Below, piece by piece: positions 48,034 through 56,829 of a stretch of DNA of 64,000 bases. Where the stretch lies: the NCBI RefSeq assembly GCF_018881655.1, contig NZ_JACVPX010000001.1, positions 372,001 through 436,000 on the forward strand. The letters are read 5' to 3'. The stretch's first letter is position 1. Each line of letters starts with the position of its first letter. The stretch comes from Polynucleobacter sp. Tro8-14-1. Lineage in GTDB: Bacteria > Pseudomonadota > Gammaproteobacteria > Burkholderiales > Burkholderiaceae. Below the pieces are notes generated by a model. That model was not told where the DNA came from. It saw only the letters and a program-made list of their open reading frames with translations, and did not search any database. The position numbers and the translations under genes were made by a program.

Positions 48034-48963
48034 TTAGTTATTTACTTCAGATGGAAGTGTGTGTTGGTTAAAGAATGCTTCTAAATTATCTAAGGCTAAG
48101 TTGGTCATGGCTATCCGTGTTTCCGAGGTAGCGCTCCCAATGTGCGGTGTTAACAATACATTATCAAGTGTTAAAAATTCATGACTTGGGTTAGGTTCGT
48201 TCTCAAAAACATCCAAGGCTGCACCAGCAATCTTTTTATGTTGCAGTGCATATAAAAGTGCCCCCTCATCAACCACACTTCCGCGGGCAATATTGATTAA
48301 ATATCCTGAGGGCCCTAAAGCTTCTAGAACCTTGGCATTAATCATGTTGTCTGTATCGGGGGTTGCTGGGCAAGCTAAAAATAAGATGTCGCAGGCCTTG
48401 GCTAATTCTTGAGCATCTGGATAGTAAGCGTAGGGCAAAGATTTTTTATTGGGCCCTGAATACGCTATCTCCACTTTGAATGGCTCTAATCGTTTAGCCA
48501 GGTCTTGCCCAATACGACCCATGCCAGCGATACCCACTCGTTTACCAGCCAAGGTGGTGGTGAGCCTAAAGGGCGCTTTTGACCAAGCAGTGCTTTTGAC
48601 ATATTCCTGAGCCTCGGGCAGTTGGCGCAGTAGGGCTAGCATCATGCCAATGGCCAGTTCGCATACGGCATCGTTTAGGACGCCAGGGGTGTTGCTTGCT
48701 TTAATCCCTTGTTCTTTGAGATAAGCCAAGGGAAGGTTGTCATAACCAACCCCACAAGTGGCAACCATACGAATACTGGGAATCTGTTTAACTAGGGCCT
48801 CGGGCAGCTTGATATTGGAGCGAATCAAAATCGCCTGAAAGTTTCCGGCAGGAGCAGGCGCTTGAGGATCGGGATGATGAAAAGGGGTAAAGCGCCGATC
48901 TATTTCTGCCTGCATAATTTCAGGGAAATGGCCGACCTGTAGCACCGAATTGACGGGGATCAT
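48034..48963 (-). CDS. 2-hydroxyacid dehydrogenase (D-isomer specific)
   Basis: GKRVGIAGMGRIGQDLAKRL; NIARGSVVDEGAL; LLTPHIGSAT. Confidence 0.92.
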   Translation of the reverse strand: MIPVNSVLQVGHFPEIMQAEIDRRFTPFHHPDPQAPAPAGNFQAILIRSNIKLPEALVKQIPSIRMVATCGVGYDNLPLAYLKEQGIKASNTPGVLNDAVCELAIGMMLALLRQLPEAQEYVKSTAWSKAPFRLTTTLAGKRVGIAGMGRIGQDLAKRLEPFKVEIAYSGPNKKSLPYAYYPDAQELAKACDILFLACPATPDTDNMINAKVLEALGPSGYLINIARGSVVDEGALLYALQHKKIAGAALDVFENEPNPSHEFLTLDNVLLTPHIGSATSETRIAMTNLALDNLEAFFNQHTLPSEVNN

Positions 48964-49048
48964 GTCTCACTAACTTTTTTATTGAAATAATGACCCCATT
49001 GTAAGAGGATTTTTCAGAAAAAGTCCTTCCCCTTTTAGGAGAGTATTC

Positions 49049-49990
49049 ATGTTATTTACCCCAGCTGAAACCAAGGTAGTTATTGTCGGTGGCGGCACTA
49101 TGGGTGCAGACGTTGCAGCCGTTTGTGCACGCGGTGGCTGTGCAGTCCAGGTGGTTGAGCCAACTACAGAGCGACGAGCCCTCTTGCCGGATTACTTTGC
49201 AAGCACCATGGCAGATCTCGGTTATGAGCATCGTATTCATTTACTGTCTGTGGCGGGTTCGCTTGAAGAGGTTGATTGGTCTGATATTGATTTGGTGATT
49301 GAGTGTGTGCCTGAGCGTTTAGACATCAAGCGAGAGCTATTTGCGAAGTTGGAAAAATATGCAAAACCTGAGGCGGTATTGGCGAGCAATAGTACGAGCT
49401 TCCCAATTAGTGAAATTGCCAACGGCCTAAAAACAGCTGCTCGTATGATTGGCTTACATTTCTTTATGCCTGCCCATCTAGTGCCTTGTGTAGAAGTGGT
49501 ATATGGTGCAAAGACTTCGCCAATGGTTGGCGAAAGCCTCTCACGTTTAATGACAGCGTGTGGCATGGTGCCTGTTACTGTGAAAAAAGATCTTCCAGGA
49601 TTTTTGGCTAATCGTTTGCAGCATGCTTTATCGCGTGAGGCTTTTTCAATGGTTGATGAAGGCATCTGTACGCCAGAAGATATTGATAAAGCCGTTCGTT
49701 TTGGTTTTGGCTTTCGCTATATCGCCGCAGGCCCAGCCATGCAACGAGATCATGCTGGCCTTGAGGTGCACGGTGCTGGAGGCGCAACCATCTATCCAAC
49801 CTTAAACAATTCACCAACGATAGCGAAGTGCTTGAGTGATCGCATCGCTAGTGGCAAGTTTGGTATGAAAACTGGCGAAGGCTTCTTCACCTGGACTGCT
49901 GAAACGATTAAGGCTGAACGTGAGCGCTATCAAAAAGCATTACGTGCTGGCTTGAAGATTATTCAGAAAGATCTTCCTGAAATTAAATAG
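49049..49990 (+). CDS. 3-hydroxyacyl-CoA dehydrogenase NAD-binding family protein
   Basis: VVIVGGGTMGADVAAVCARGG; IECVPERLDIKRELF; GLHFFMPAHLVPCVEVV; GFFTW. Confidence 0.9.
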   Translation: MLFTPAETKVVIVGGGTMGADVAAVCARGGCAVQVVEPTTERRALLPDYFASTMADLGYEHRIHLLSVAGSLEEVDWSDIDLVIECVPERLDIKRELFAKLEKYAKPEAVLASNSTSFPISEIANGLKTAARMIGLHFFMPAHLVPCVEVVYGAKTSPMVGESLSRLMTACGMVPVTVKKDLPGFLANRLQHALSREAFSMVDEGICTPEDIDKAVRFGFGFRYIAAGPAMQRDHAGLEVHGAGGATIYPTLNNSPTIAKCLSDRIASGKFGMKTGEGFFTWTAETIKAERERYQKALRAGLKIIQKDLPEIK

Positions 49991-50012
49991 CAACTAGTTA
50001 TTTAGTTGCTCA

Positions 50013-51230
50013 CTAAGAAATATCTTTCAGATGAAGTTTGCCTAGGTGTGGGGCGAGTCGATAAGTAATCAGAACAATAGCAATCGTCGCGACCCCACCA
50101 AATACGATGGATGGCACTAAACCGATCATGCTGGCAGCAATGCCAGACTCAAGTGCGCCTAACTCATTGGATGAGCCAATGAAGATGCCATTAATGGCGC
50201 TAATTCTGCCGCGCATATGATCTGGTGTGGTGAGCTGCATGATGCTGCCTCGAATCACTACTGATATCGAGTCAAAGCATCCAGAGATAAATAGAAAGAA
50301 TGCGCAGACCCATAAATTACTGGAGATGCCAAAGGCAATAATCGCCGCACCAAATCCTGCCACTGACATCAGAAGATATTTTCCTGAGTCGTTTAGCACG
50401 GGACGCCGAGCGAGGTAGATTCCAGTAAGTACAGCCCCAGCTGCCGGGGCTGCACGCAGTATTCCTAGAGTTTCTGGGCCCGCATTGAGCACCTCTTTCA
50501 CAAAGGCTGGAAGAATAGAGACTGCGCCCCCGAAGAGAACAGCAAACATATCGAGCGCCATGATGCTCAAAATGAGTTCATGTTTTCTGACGTAATGAAA
50601 CCCTTCCAAAAAGCTCTTTAGAAAGTGCTTAGATAAGTTGCTCGATTTTTCTTGCACAGCGGTGATGAAAGTAATTCCGTATAAACCAACTCCTCCACAG
50701 AAGGCGGCGAGCAGATAGGTCCATTCAAGACCGGCAAAGCCAATCATGAGTCCGCCTAATCCTGGGCCCGCCACTACGCAAATCTGAAACGCTGAAGATG
50801 CATACGCTGTGTAACGAGGCAATTGATCTCTCGGAATGATTTGTCCGAAAAGCGCTTGATAAGAAGGCCTTAATAAAGCGCGCCCAATACCAATAAATGC
50901 TACTGCGGTGTAGATCAATGGTATCGGTGGGCTAAGCCATCCCAATGCGATGACTGTTAAAAATAATCCAACCGCAATATGAATGAGGCAGGCGATTGCA
51001 GCAATCCACTTGCGGGAGTGGTGATCGACCGCATGACCCGAATATAGAGCTAGCGCAAAGTAGGGAACGAGCTCTGCAAGACCTATCAGCCCGAGTGAAA
51101 CTACGCTATTAGTGATTTCGTAAAGATGCCAACCTACCGCTACCATCGTAATTTGGTAGCTTAGGGTTGCGCCAACGCGATACAGCAGTAGGGTTCTAAA
51201 AGCTTTGCCGGGATTCATGAATCCCTCCAT
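50013..51230 (-). CDS. MFS transporter (EntS-like)
   Basis: 12-TM pattern; GLAELVPYFALALYSGHAVDHHSRKW; IMQLTTPDHMRGRISAINGIF. Confidence 0.87.
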   Translation of the reverse strand: MEGFMNPGKAFRTLLLYRVGATLSYQITMVAVGWHLYEITNSVVSLGLIGLAELVPYFALALYSGHAVDHHSRKWIAAIACLIHIAVGLFLTVIALGWLSPPIPLIYTAVAFIGIGRALLRPSYQALFGQIIPRDQLPRYTAYASSAFQICVVAGPGLGGLMIGFAGLEWTYLLAAFCGGVGLYGITFITAVQEKSSNLSKHFLKSFLEGFHYVRKHELILSIMALDMFAVLFGGAVSILPAFVKEVLNAGPETLGILRAAPAAGAVLTGIYLARRPVLNDSGKYLLMSVAGFGAAIIAFGISSNLWVCAFFLFISGCFDSISVVIRGSIMQLTTPDHMRGRISAINGIFIGSSNELGALESGIAASMIGLVPSIVFGGVATIAIVLITYRLAPHLGKLHLKDIS

Positions 51231-51260
51231 TTTAGAGGAGAAGAGGATTATCCTTAAAGG

Positions 51261-51941
51261 ATGAAGAAAATCATTCGAGTATGGGATCTTCCAATCCGCT
51301 TATTTCATTGGTTGCTGGTGGTTTGTATAGTCGGTAGCTTTGTGACCATCAATTTGGGTGATGAATTCATTCAATGGCATGCTTATTTCGGTTACAGCAT
51401 TTTGACCTTGTTGATCTTTAGGATTGGCTGGGGTTTTGTTGGATCTACCCATGCGCGCTTCGCCTCTTTCTTGCCAACTAAAAAAGCGATTTTTGATTAC
51501 TTAAGTGGAAGTCCACCCCGCGTTCTTGGACACAACCCCATTGGAGCAATTTCTGTATTTGCACTCATTTTTGTTTTATGCGTTCAAGTACTGACTGGCT
51601 TATTTGTTGATGATGAGGTCTCCTTTCAAGGGCCGCTAGCAAAGTATGTGTCTGGTTCGATATCTTCATTTTTATCGGAGATTCACGAAGGTAATCAAGT
51701 GGTGATTTACACCCTTATTGCAATTCATATCGCAGCGATTTGGTATTACAAGAAATTCAAAGGTGAGAATCTGATTAAGCCAATGATTAGTGGCGATAAA
51801 GAAATCGACCCAAGCGAAGAGGCTAAATACCTGCCTGCTGACTTGGATCGTGACTCCAAGGATGGAGTGTTGCAGCGCGGTTTCGCTTTGATACTTTTAA
51901 GCGTGATCGCGGTAGCGGTCGGTTACTTAATTACGAAATAA
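51261..51941 (+). CDS. Cytochrome b/b6 domain-containing protein
   Basis: KIIRVWDLPIRLFHWLLV; EFIQWHAYFGYSILTLLIFRIGWGFVGSTHARF. Confidence 0.9.
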   Translation: MKKIIRVWDLPIRLFHWLLVVCIVGSFVTINLGDEFIQWHAYFGYSILTLLIFRIGWGFVGSTHARFASFLPTKKAIFDYLSGSPPRVLGHNPIGAISVFALIFVLCVQVLTGLFVDDEVSFQGPLAKYVSGSISSFLSEIHEGNQVVIYTLIAIHIAAIWYYKKFKGENLIKPMISGDKEIDPSEEAKYLPADLDRDSKDGVLQRGFALILLSVIAVAVGYLITK

Positions 51942-51958
51942 CGATCAATAAAAATCGC

Positions 51959-52411
51959 TTATTTCTTTTTGAAATCGTCGTGGCAGCCTTTGCAGGTTGC
52001 ACCCGCCGCGCCAAAAGATTTTTTAATACTTTCTAAGTCGCCTGACTGAGCGGCTTTATTGAGATCAAGAGCAGCTAATTGCATTTTGTCTGCGGCAGCT
52101 TTGAACTTTGCGTTGTCTGACCAGACCTCAGGTTTTGCCTTACCGCCTTCAGTGCCAGGACCAAAGGCTTGCCAAGGCAAAGTAGACATCATTGCTACGA
52201 TCTCTGCATTTTTGCTCACATCGTCTTTGTTATAAGGTGCCGCACCTTTAACAACAGCACCAATTCTTCCGAAATGAGTGCCAATCACTGTCATGACGCT
52301 TTGACGATATTCAATTGCTTTTTCTGCCGTTTGAAATTGAGCAAAGGCAGCGCCTGCGCCAATGGCTAAAACAGCTGCAGTGCCTGCCAAAATAAATTTT
52401 TGTAGTTTCAT
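51959..52411 (-). CDS. Cytochrome c (c'/c-556 type)
   Basis: C-terminal CKGCHDDFKKK; start MKLQKFILAGTAAV (ORF track extends further upstream). Confidence 0.9.
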   Translation of the reverse strand: MKLQKFILAGTAAVLAIGAGAAFAQFQTAEKAIEYRQSVMTVIGTHFGRIGAVVKGAAPYNKDDVSKNAEIVAMMSTLPWQAFGPGTEGGKAKPEVWSDNAKFKAAADKMQLAALDLNKAAQSGDLESIKKSFGAAGATCKGCHDDFKKK

Positions 52412-52479
52412 GATTGCTCTCCATTGATCAGTTGGGCTGCTTATTTTGAGCATATCCCAGAATAGTAATTTTTGCCCGC

Positions 52480-53142
52480 TTAAAAAATCATTCTGAGGGG
52501 GGTCATGAGAAGATTGATGATGCCCAGGAAAAAGCTGCTGAGGGGCTCCATCCACAGAGTGCCAATAATTCCAGTAAAGACGAGGCCAAGCACAATAAAA
52601 AATCCCCAGGGCTCTAATCTACCGAGGGCGATGGATTGGCGTGCGGGCAAAAGACCAGCCAAAATTCTTCCGCCATCGAGGGGTGGTAGTGGAAACAGAT
52701 TAAATGCCAGTAAACCGATATTCCACATTACCCCTGCTTTTGCCATAGAAGTCAGGAAGGGCTCATCAATTCCGAAGCCCTGCACTAGAACCCAAAAGAC
52801 CGCCCAAATGATTGCCTGTACAAAATTCGATCCCGGTCCCGCTAAGGCCACCCAAATCGAGTCAATTCTGGGGTTTCTGAGTCGCCCAAAATTGACTGGT
52901 ACCGGCTTGGCATACCCCACCAAAAAAGGAGACCCCGTCAGAATTAAGACGAGTGGAATCAATATGGTACCCACAGGGTCTATATGTTTTGCGGGATTGA
53001 GGCTCACCCGTCCCAGCATGTAGGCGGTGTTATCGCCAAACCTGCGAGCTGCGTAGCCATGGGCTGCCTCATGGATGGTGATGGCAAAAATCAGGGGAAT
53101 CGCATTAATTGCGACAGCTTGGATAGAATAGTCAGTAATCAT
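52480..53142 (-). CDS. Site-2 protease family (M50) membrane protein
   Basis: IHEAAHGYAARRFGD; NLFPLPPLDGGRIL; probable start at MITDYSIQ. Confidence 0.9.
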   Translation of the reverse strand: MITDYSIQAVAINAIPLIFAITIHEAAHGYAARRFGDNTAYMLGRVSLNPAKHIDPVGTILIPLVLILTGSPFLVGYAKPVPVNFGRLRNPRIDSIWVALAGPGSNFVQAIIWAVFWVLVQGFGIDEPFLTSMAKAGVMWNIGLLAFNLFPLPPLDGGRILAGLLPARQSIALGRLEPWGFFIVLGLVFTGIIGTLWMEPLSSFFLGIINLLMTPLRMIF

Positions 53143-53170
53143 GGCAATATGATATCCATAGGAGCTCAAA

Positions 53171-53338
53171 GTGACTGACGAAAAGAAACCCGATTCAAAA
53201 ACCCCGGCAAAAGCGCTAGCAGCGAAGCCGCCAGCACGTCCACCCGTCCCAAAAGGACCCTCTGGCCCAGCCGGAAGGCCTCAGGCAGGCTTTGGTGGGG
53301 GAAAAGGCATGATGCGCAAGGCCGGTCGCGGTCGATAG
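53171..53338 (+). CDS. Small basic Pro/Gly/Ala-rich protein, 55 aa (absent from the ORF track)
   Basis: VTDEKKPDSKTPAKALAAKPPARPPVPKGPSGPAGRPQAGFGGGKGMMRKAGRGR; TAGGAG 7 nt before GTG. Confidence 0.6.
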   Translation: MTDEKKPDSKTPAKALAAKPPARPPVPKGPSGPAGRPQAGFGGGKGMMRKAGRGR

Positions 53339-53382
53339 TGGATAATTACCCTATTCAATAATGTGTTTATAGAGGATTTAGC

Positions 53383-53520
53383 ATGAACGAATGGCATAAC
53401 GAATCTAAAGAAGAGATCAACAAAAAGATCATTACATTGGTCGTGATGTTGGCCGCTGCTACTAGCTTGGCTATTTTGTTTGCATTGGTTGCGGCTCATA
53501 CAGGTTACGTATTCGGTTAA
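53383..53520 (+). CDS. Small single-TM protein, 45 aa (absent from the ORF track)
   Basis: MNEWHNESKEEINKKIITLVVMLAAATSLAILFALVAAHTGYVFG; AGAGGA upstream of ATG. Confidence 0.65.
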   Translation: MNEWHNESKEEINKKIITLVVMLAAATSLAILFALVAAHTGYVFG

Positions 53521-53529
53521 TCAGTATTA

Positions 53530-54309
53530 ATGACTAGCCATCGCCAACCTGCAATATTTGCTGGCCATGGCAGTCCAATGTATGCCATAGAGCCCAACCG
53601 CTATACAGCGGCATGGTCAGCTCTTGGAAAATCATTAAAGCGTCCTGACGCTATTTTGATGATCTCAGCACATTGGGTAACCCGCGGAGTTTGGGTTACT
53701 GCAATGACTAAACCAAAAACGATTCATGATTTCGGTGGCTTTCCACAAGCACTGTTTGATGTTCAATATCCGGCGCCAGGTAGCCCTGCATTAGCTGATC
53801 GCGTGCAAGAATTATTGAGCGTCCCTGTCGTGCTTGAAGAGAATGAATGGGGTATTGATCATGGCGCTTGGGCGGTACTGAAATACATGTATCCAAATGC
53901 GGATGTGCCTGTGGTGCAGCTGAGTCTCGATGGTGCGATGTCAGCACGTGAACACTATGAGCTTGCTAAGCAATTACGCCCCTTGCGCGATGAAAATATT
54001 TTGATTTTATCTAGTGGTAATGTGGTGCATAACTTGCGCACCATCCATTGGCAAGAGGGTGCTGAGCCTTACCCATGGGCAAAAGAGTTCAATGATTTTT
54101 TTGCTTCAGAAATTCGCGCCAATCATCATGAGGCATTGGTTGACTGGGAGCGTTTTGGTGATGCAGCGCACCTCTCTATTCCGACCGCAGAACACTATTG
54201 GCCAGCCTTGTATACCTTGGCCTTGCAGGAGGCAGGAGAGCAGGCCAAAATCTATACAGATGGAATTGAGATGAGTTCAATTGGTATGCTGGGTTTTTCA
54301 ATTCAATAA
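53530..54309 (+). CDS. ygiD: 4,5-DOPA dioxygenase extradiol family (LigB-like)
   Basis: FAGHGSPMYAIEPN; ISAHWVTRGVWVT; WGIDHGAWAVLKYMYPNADVPVVQLS. Confidence 0.9.
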   Translation: MTSHRQPAIFAGHGSPMYAIEPNRYTAAWSALGKSLKRPDAILMISAHWVTRGVWVTAMTKPKTIHDFGGFPQALFDVQYPAPGSPALADRVQELLSVPVVLEENEWGIDHGAWAVLKYMYPNADVPVVQLSLDGAMSAREHYELAKQLRPLRDENILILSSGNVVHNLRTIHWQEGAEPYPWAKEFNDFFASEIRANHHEALVDWERFGDAAHLSIPTAEHYWPALYTLALQEAGEQAKIYTDGIEMSSIGMLGFSIQ

Positions 54310-54321
54310 CAAGAGCAGATT

Positions 54322-54699
54322 ATGTGGCTTCCTATCTTTGCAATCTTTTTTGGAGCGGGCTTCGGCGCTTTATTAAGAGCTGGCTTTAATTACGTCACCG
54401 TAGGGATAGCTTCTTCACTGCCATTGGGCACTTTTATATCGAATATGGTTGGTGGATATTTGATTGGTATTGCAGTTGCTTTCTTTGGCAACAATCCAAG
54501 TCTTTCTCCAGAGTGGAAACTCTTAGTGGTTACCGGCTTCTTGGGGGGTCTAACCACCTTCTCAAGCTTTTCTGCTGAGGTAGTTGGCTTTATGCAACGT
54601 GGCGAATTTACTTGGGCTTTGGGTACGTCACTACTCAATCTCGTTGGGTCACTTGTGCTGACCTTCTTGGGCATCTTGACCTACCAGGCTTTCAAATAA
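54322..54699 (+). CDS. crcB: Fluoride efflux protein CrcB
   Basis: GAGFGALLRAGFNY; LPLGTFISNMVGGYLIG; GFLGGLTTFSSFSAE. Confidence 0.92.
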   Translation: MWLPIFAIFFGAGFGALLRAGFNYVTVGIASSLPLGTFISNMVGGYLIGIAVAFFGNNPSLSPEWKLLVVTGFLGGLTTFSSFSAEVVGFMQRGEFTWALGTSLLNLVGSLVLTFLGILTYQAFK

Positions 54700-54743
54700 A
54701 ATTCGGGGCACTAAGCCCCCAATGCCATTCAATATAGAATTTG

Positions 54744-55721
54744 TTACTCTGGCTTGATATTGGCTGTTTTTACAACGGCACTCCATTTGGCACTCTCAGC
54801 TTTAATCAGGCTAGCAAATTCAGCTGGACTCCCTCCACCAATCTCATTCCCTTGAGAGAGCATGAGTTCGCGTAGTTGAGGGTCTTTGAGCGTCTCATTT
54901 GCAGCAGCATTCAATTTATCAATAATGGCCTTAGGTGTTCCCTTGGGCGCGATGAGTCCTTGCCAGTTGAGAACTTCAACCTTGGGGTAGCCTGCCTCAG
55001 CAAAAGTAGGCACGTTCGGTAGAAGTGGAGAGCGTTTCTTGCTAGTAATCGCAATGGGGCGTAACTTATCGGCTTTGATGCTGGGCATCGCTGAATACAT
55101 TTGATCAAACATCATGGTGACGTTCCCGGCCATTAGATCGGTTAAGCCAGCAGATCCACTCTTATACGGGACGTGAATCATATCGATGCTGGCGCTTTGT
55201 TTAAAGAGCTCACCGGATAGTTGATGGCTTCCTCCAATGCCGCCTGATGAGAAAGTAAGAGTACCCGGCTTAGCTTTGGCGGCCGCAACAATTTCTTGAA
55301 CTGTTTTGTATGGGGAGCTTGGATTGACCACCAGTACTAGAGGCCCTTTTTCAATCAAAATGATAGGAGTGAGATCTATTTCTGGGTCGTAGCGCAAATT
55401 GCCAAAGAGTGTTTTATTAACAGCCATGGGCGCGAAGTTGCCCATGCCAATGGTGTAGCCATCAGGAGCAGCTCTAGAAATGAATTCTGTACCAATGTTG
55501 CCGCCAGCCCCCGGTTTGTTATCGACGATGATGGGTTGCTTGAGAATGACACTCATTTTTTGGGCAATCTGACGACTACGTGAGTCTGCGCCACCACCGG
55601 CACCATAAGGGACGATGAAATTGATGGGTTTGCTAGGGTAGTTGTTTTGCGCAAAAGCAGCGGTTGAAAATAAGGTACTTAGACTTATTAAACAGACTGA
55701 ACAGTTCCGAATGAGTCGCAT
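54744..55721 (-). CDS. Bug family substrate-binding protein
   Basis: YPSKPINFIVPYGAGGGADSRSRQIA...IVDNKPGAGGNIGTEFISRAAPDGYTIG. Confidence 0.92.
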   Translation of the reverse strand: MRLIRNCSVCLISLSTLFSTAAFAQNNYPSKPINFIVPYGAGGGADSRSRQIAQKMSVILKQPIIVDNKPGAGGNIGTEFISRAAPDGYTIGMGNFAPMAVNKTLFGNLRYDPEIDLTPIILIEKGPLVLVVNPSSPYKTVQEIVAAAKAKPGTLTFSSGGIGGSHQLSGELFKQSASIDMIHVPYKSGSAGLTDLMAGNVTMMFDQMYSAMPSIKADKLRPIAITSKKRSPLLPNVPTFAEAGYPKVEVLNWQGLIAPKGTPKAIIDKLNAAANETLKDPQLRELMLSQGNEIGGGSPAEFASLIKAESAKWSAVVKTANIKPE

Positions 55722-55742
55722 ATTGATCCCAAGAAAAGTGAT

Positions 55743-56267
55743 TTAAATAAAACCCAGAATTCCTAAAGCGCCGCCAATTGCAATGAGATAGAGTGGATGC
55801 CAGCGTGTAAACAAGGTGATAGCAATCGTACCAAAGGTCAGCAAGTATGCGGCTGTGCTGCTATTAATCTGGAGCGCTATTCCCCAGGCCGCAGATAAAA
55901 CTAAGCCTACCGCTAAAGCGCCGGCTGCTGCATGGATGATTTTCTGCTTCCGAATATCCTGCATTCCCATAATAGAGCGTTGCAAGAAATAAATCATGAT
56001 CGAGGATGGCCAGGCGATAGCTAAGGTCGCTATTGCTGCACCAATCACGCCGCCCACTTTCCAGCCAATCAATGTGACTGTCATGAGGTTGGGTCCGGGT
56101 GCAGCCTGGGCAATAGCAAAGTAATCGGCGAAGGTTTGGGAGCTAATCCAGTGTTCTTGATTGACCGATAAGTCATATAGTGTGGGGAGGAGTGCATTAA
56201 TACCTCCAAATGCCACCAAGGAAAAAGCGGATAGTTTCAGAAAGAGGCTGATGAGAGTGCCCATCAT
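55743..56267 (-). CDS. Chromate transporter, single CHR domain
   Basis: SLVAFGGINALLPTLYDLSV...TFADYFAIAQAAPGPNLM. Confidence 0.88.
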   Translation of the reverse strand: MMGTLISLFLKLSAFSLVAFGGINALLPTLYDLSVNQEHWISSQTFADYFAIAQAAPGPNLMTVTLIGWKVGGVIGAAIATLAIAWPSSIMIYFLQRSIMGMQDIRKQKIIHAAAGALAVGLVLSAAWGIALQINSSTAAYLLTFGTIAITLFTRWHPLYLIAIGGALGILGFI

Positions 56268-56812
56268 TCTTTAATCTTCTTCCATGCTAAAAAGAAAGCC
56301 AAAGGTGAGGCAAGTAAAACTACCCAACCCAGACCTAAATGAAAGTAGGTTGCAGCCAATACAGTCAAGAGGATGACGGATAGCATGGGCGGGTATTTCA
56401 GTTCTGAGCGCATCATTTTGAAGCCGGTGCTTGCAATTAGACCTACACCTACTGCAGAGATACCTCTTAGCAATCCCTGGACAATCGGCATATAGCTGTA
56501 ATGCTCGTAGAGAATGCCCAGCAGAATGACGATAGCTACAGGTCCCAACATTAAACCGAGTACCGCTGCAAAAGCGCCCGGTACTCCGGCAAAGCGACTG
56601 CCTACACAAACACCGAGATTGACGATATTGGGTCCTGGAACAATTTGGCAGATGCCCAGCATGGCACTGAACTCTTCAGCAGTTAGCCACCTCTCTTGCT
56701 CAACAAGCATGCGGCGTGCCCAAGGGAGTACGCCGCCAAAGCCAGACATTCCGATTTTGCTAAACCCAATAAAGAGTTGCTTGGGTGTCAGTGTTTTAGG
56801 TTGGGATGGCAT
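56264..56812 (-). CDS. Chromate transporter, single CHR domain
   Basis: FSKIGMSGFGGVLPWARRMLVEQERWLTAEEFSAMLGICQIVPGPNIVNL. Confidence 0.88.
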   Translation of the reverse strand: MPSQPKTLTPKQLFIGFSKIGMSGFGGVLPWARRMLVEQERWLTAEEFSAMLGICQIVPGPNIVNLGVCVGSRFAGVPGAFAAVLGLMLGPVAIVILLGILYEHYSYMPIVQGLLRGISAVGVGLIASTGFKMMRSELKYPPMLSVILLTVLAATYFHLGLGWVVLLASPLAFFLAWKKIKE

Positions 56813-56829
56813 CTTTTAATAGAAGGTGC

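Noticed and set aside
52505-53023. 172-aa plus-strand ORF opposite the M50 protease gene
   Set aside because: Antisense to a clear HEAAH protease; composition is that of a shadow frame
54310-54321. Possible fluoride riboswitch before crcB
   Set aside because: Only 12 nt separate crcB from the upstream gene; no room for the riboswitch
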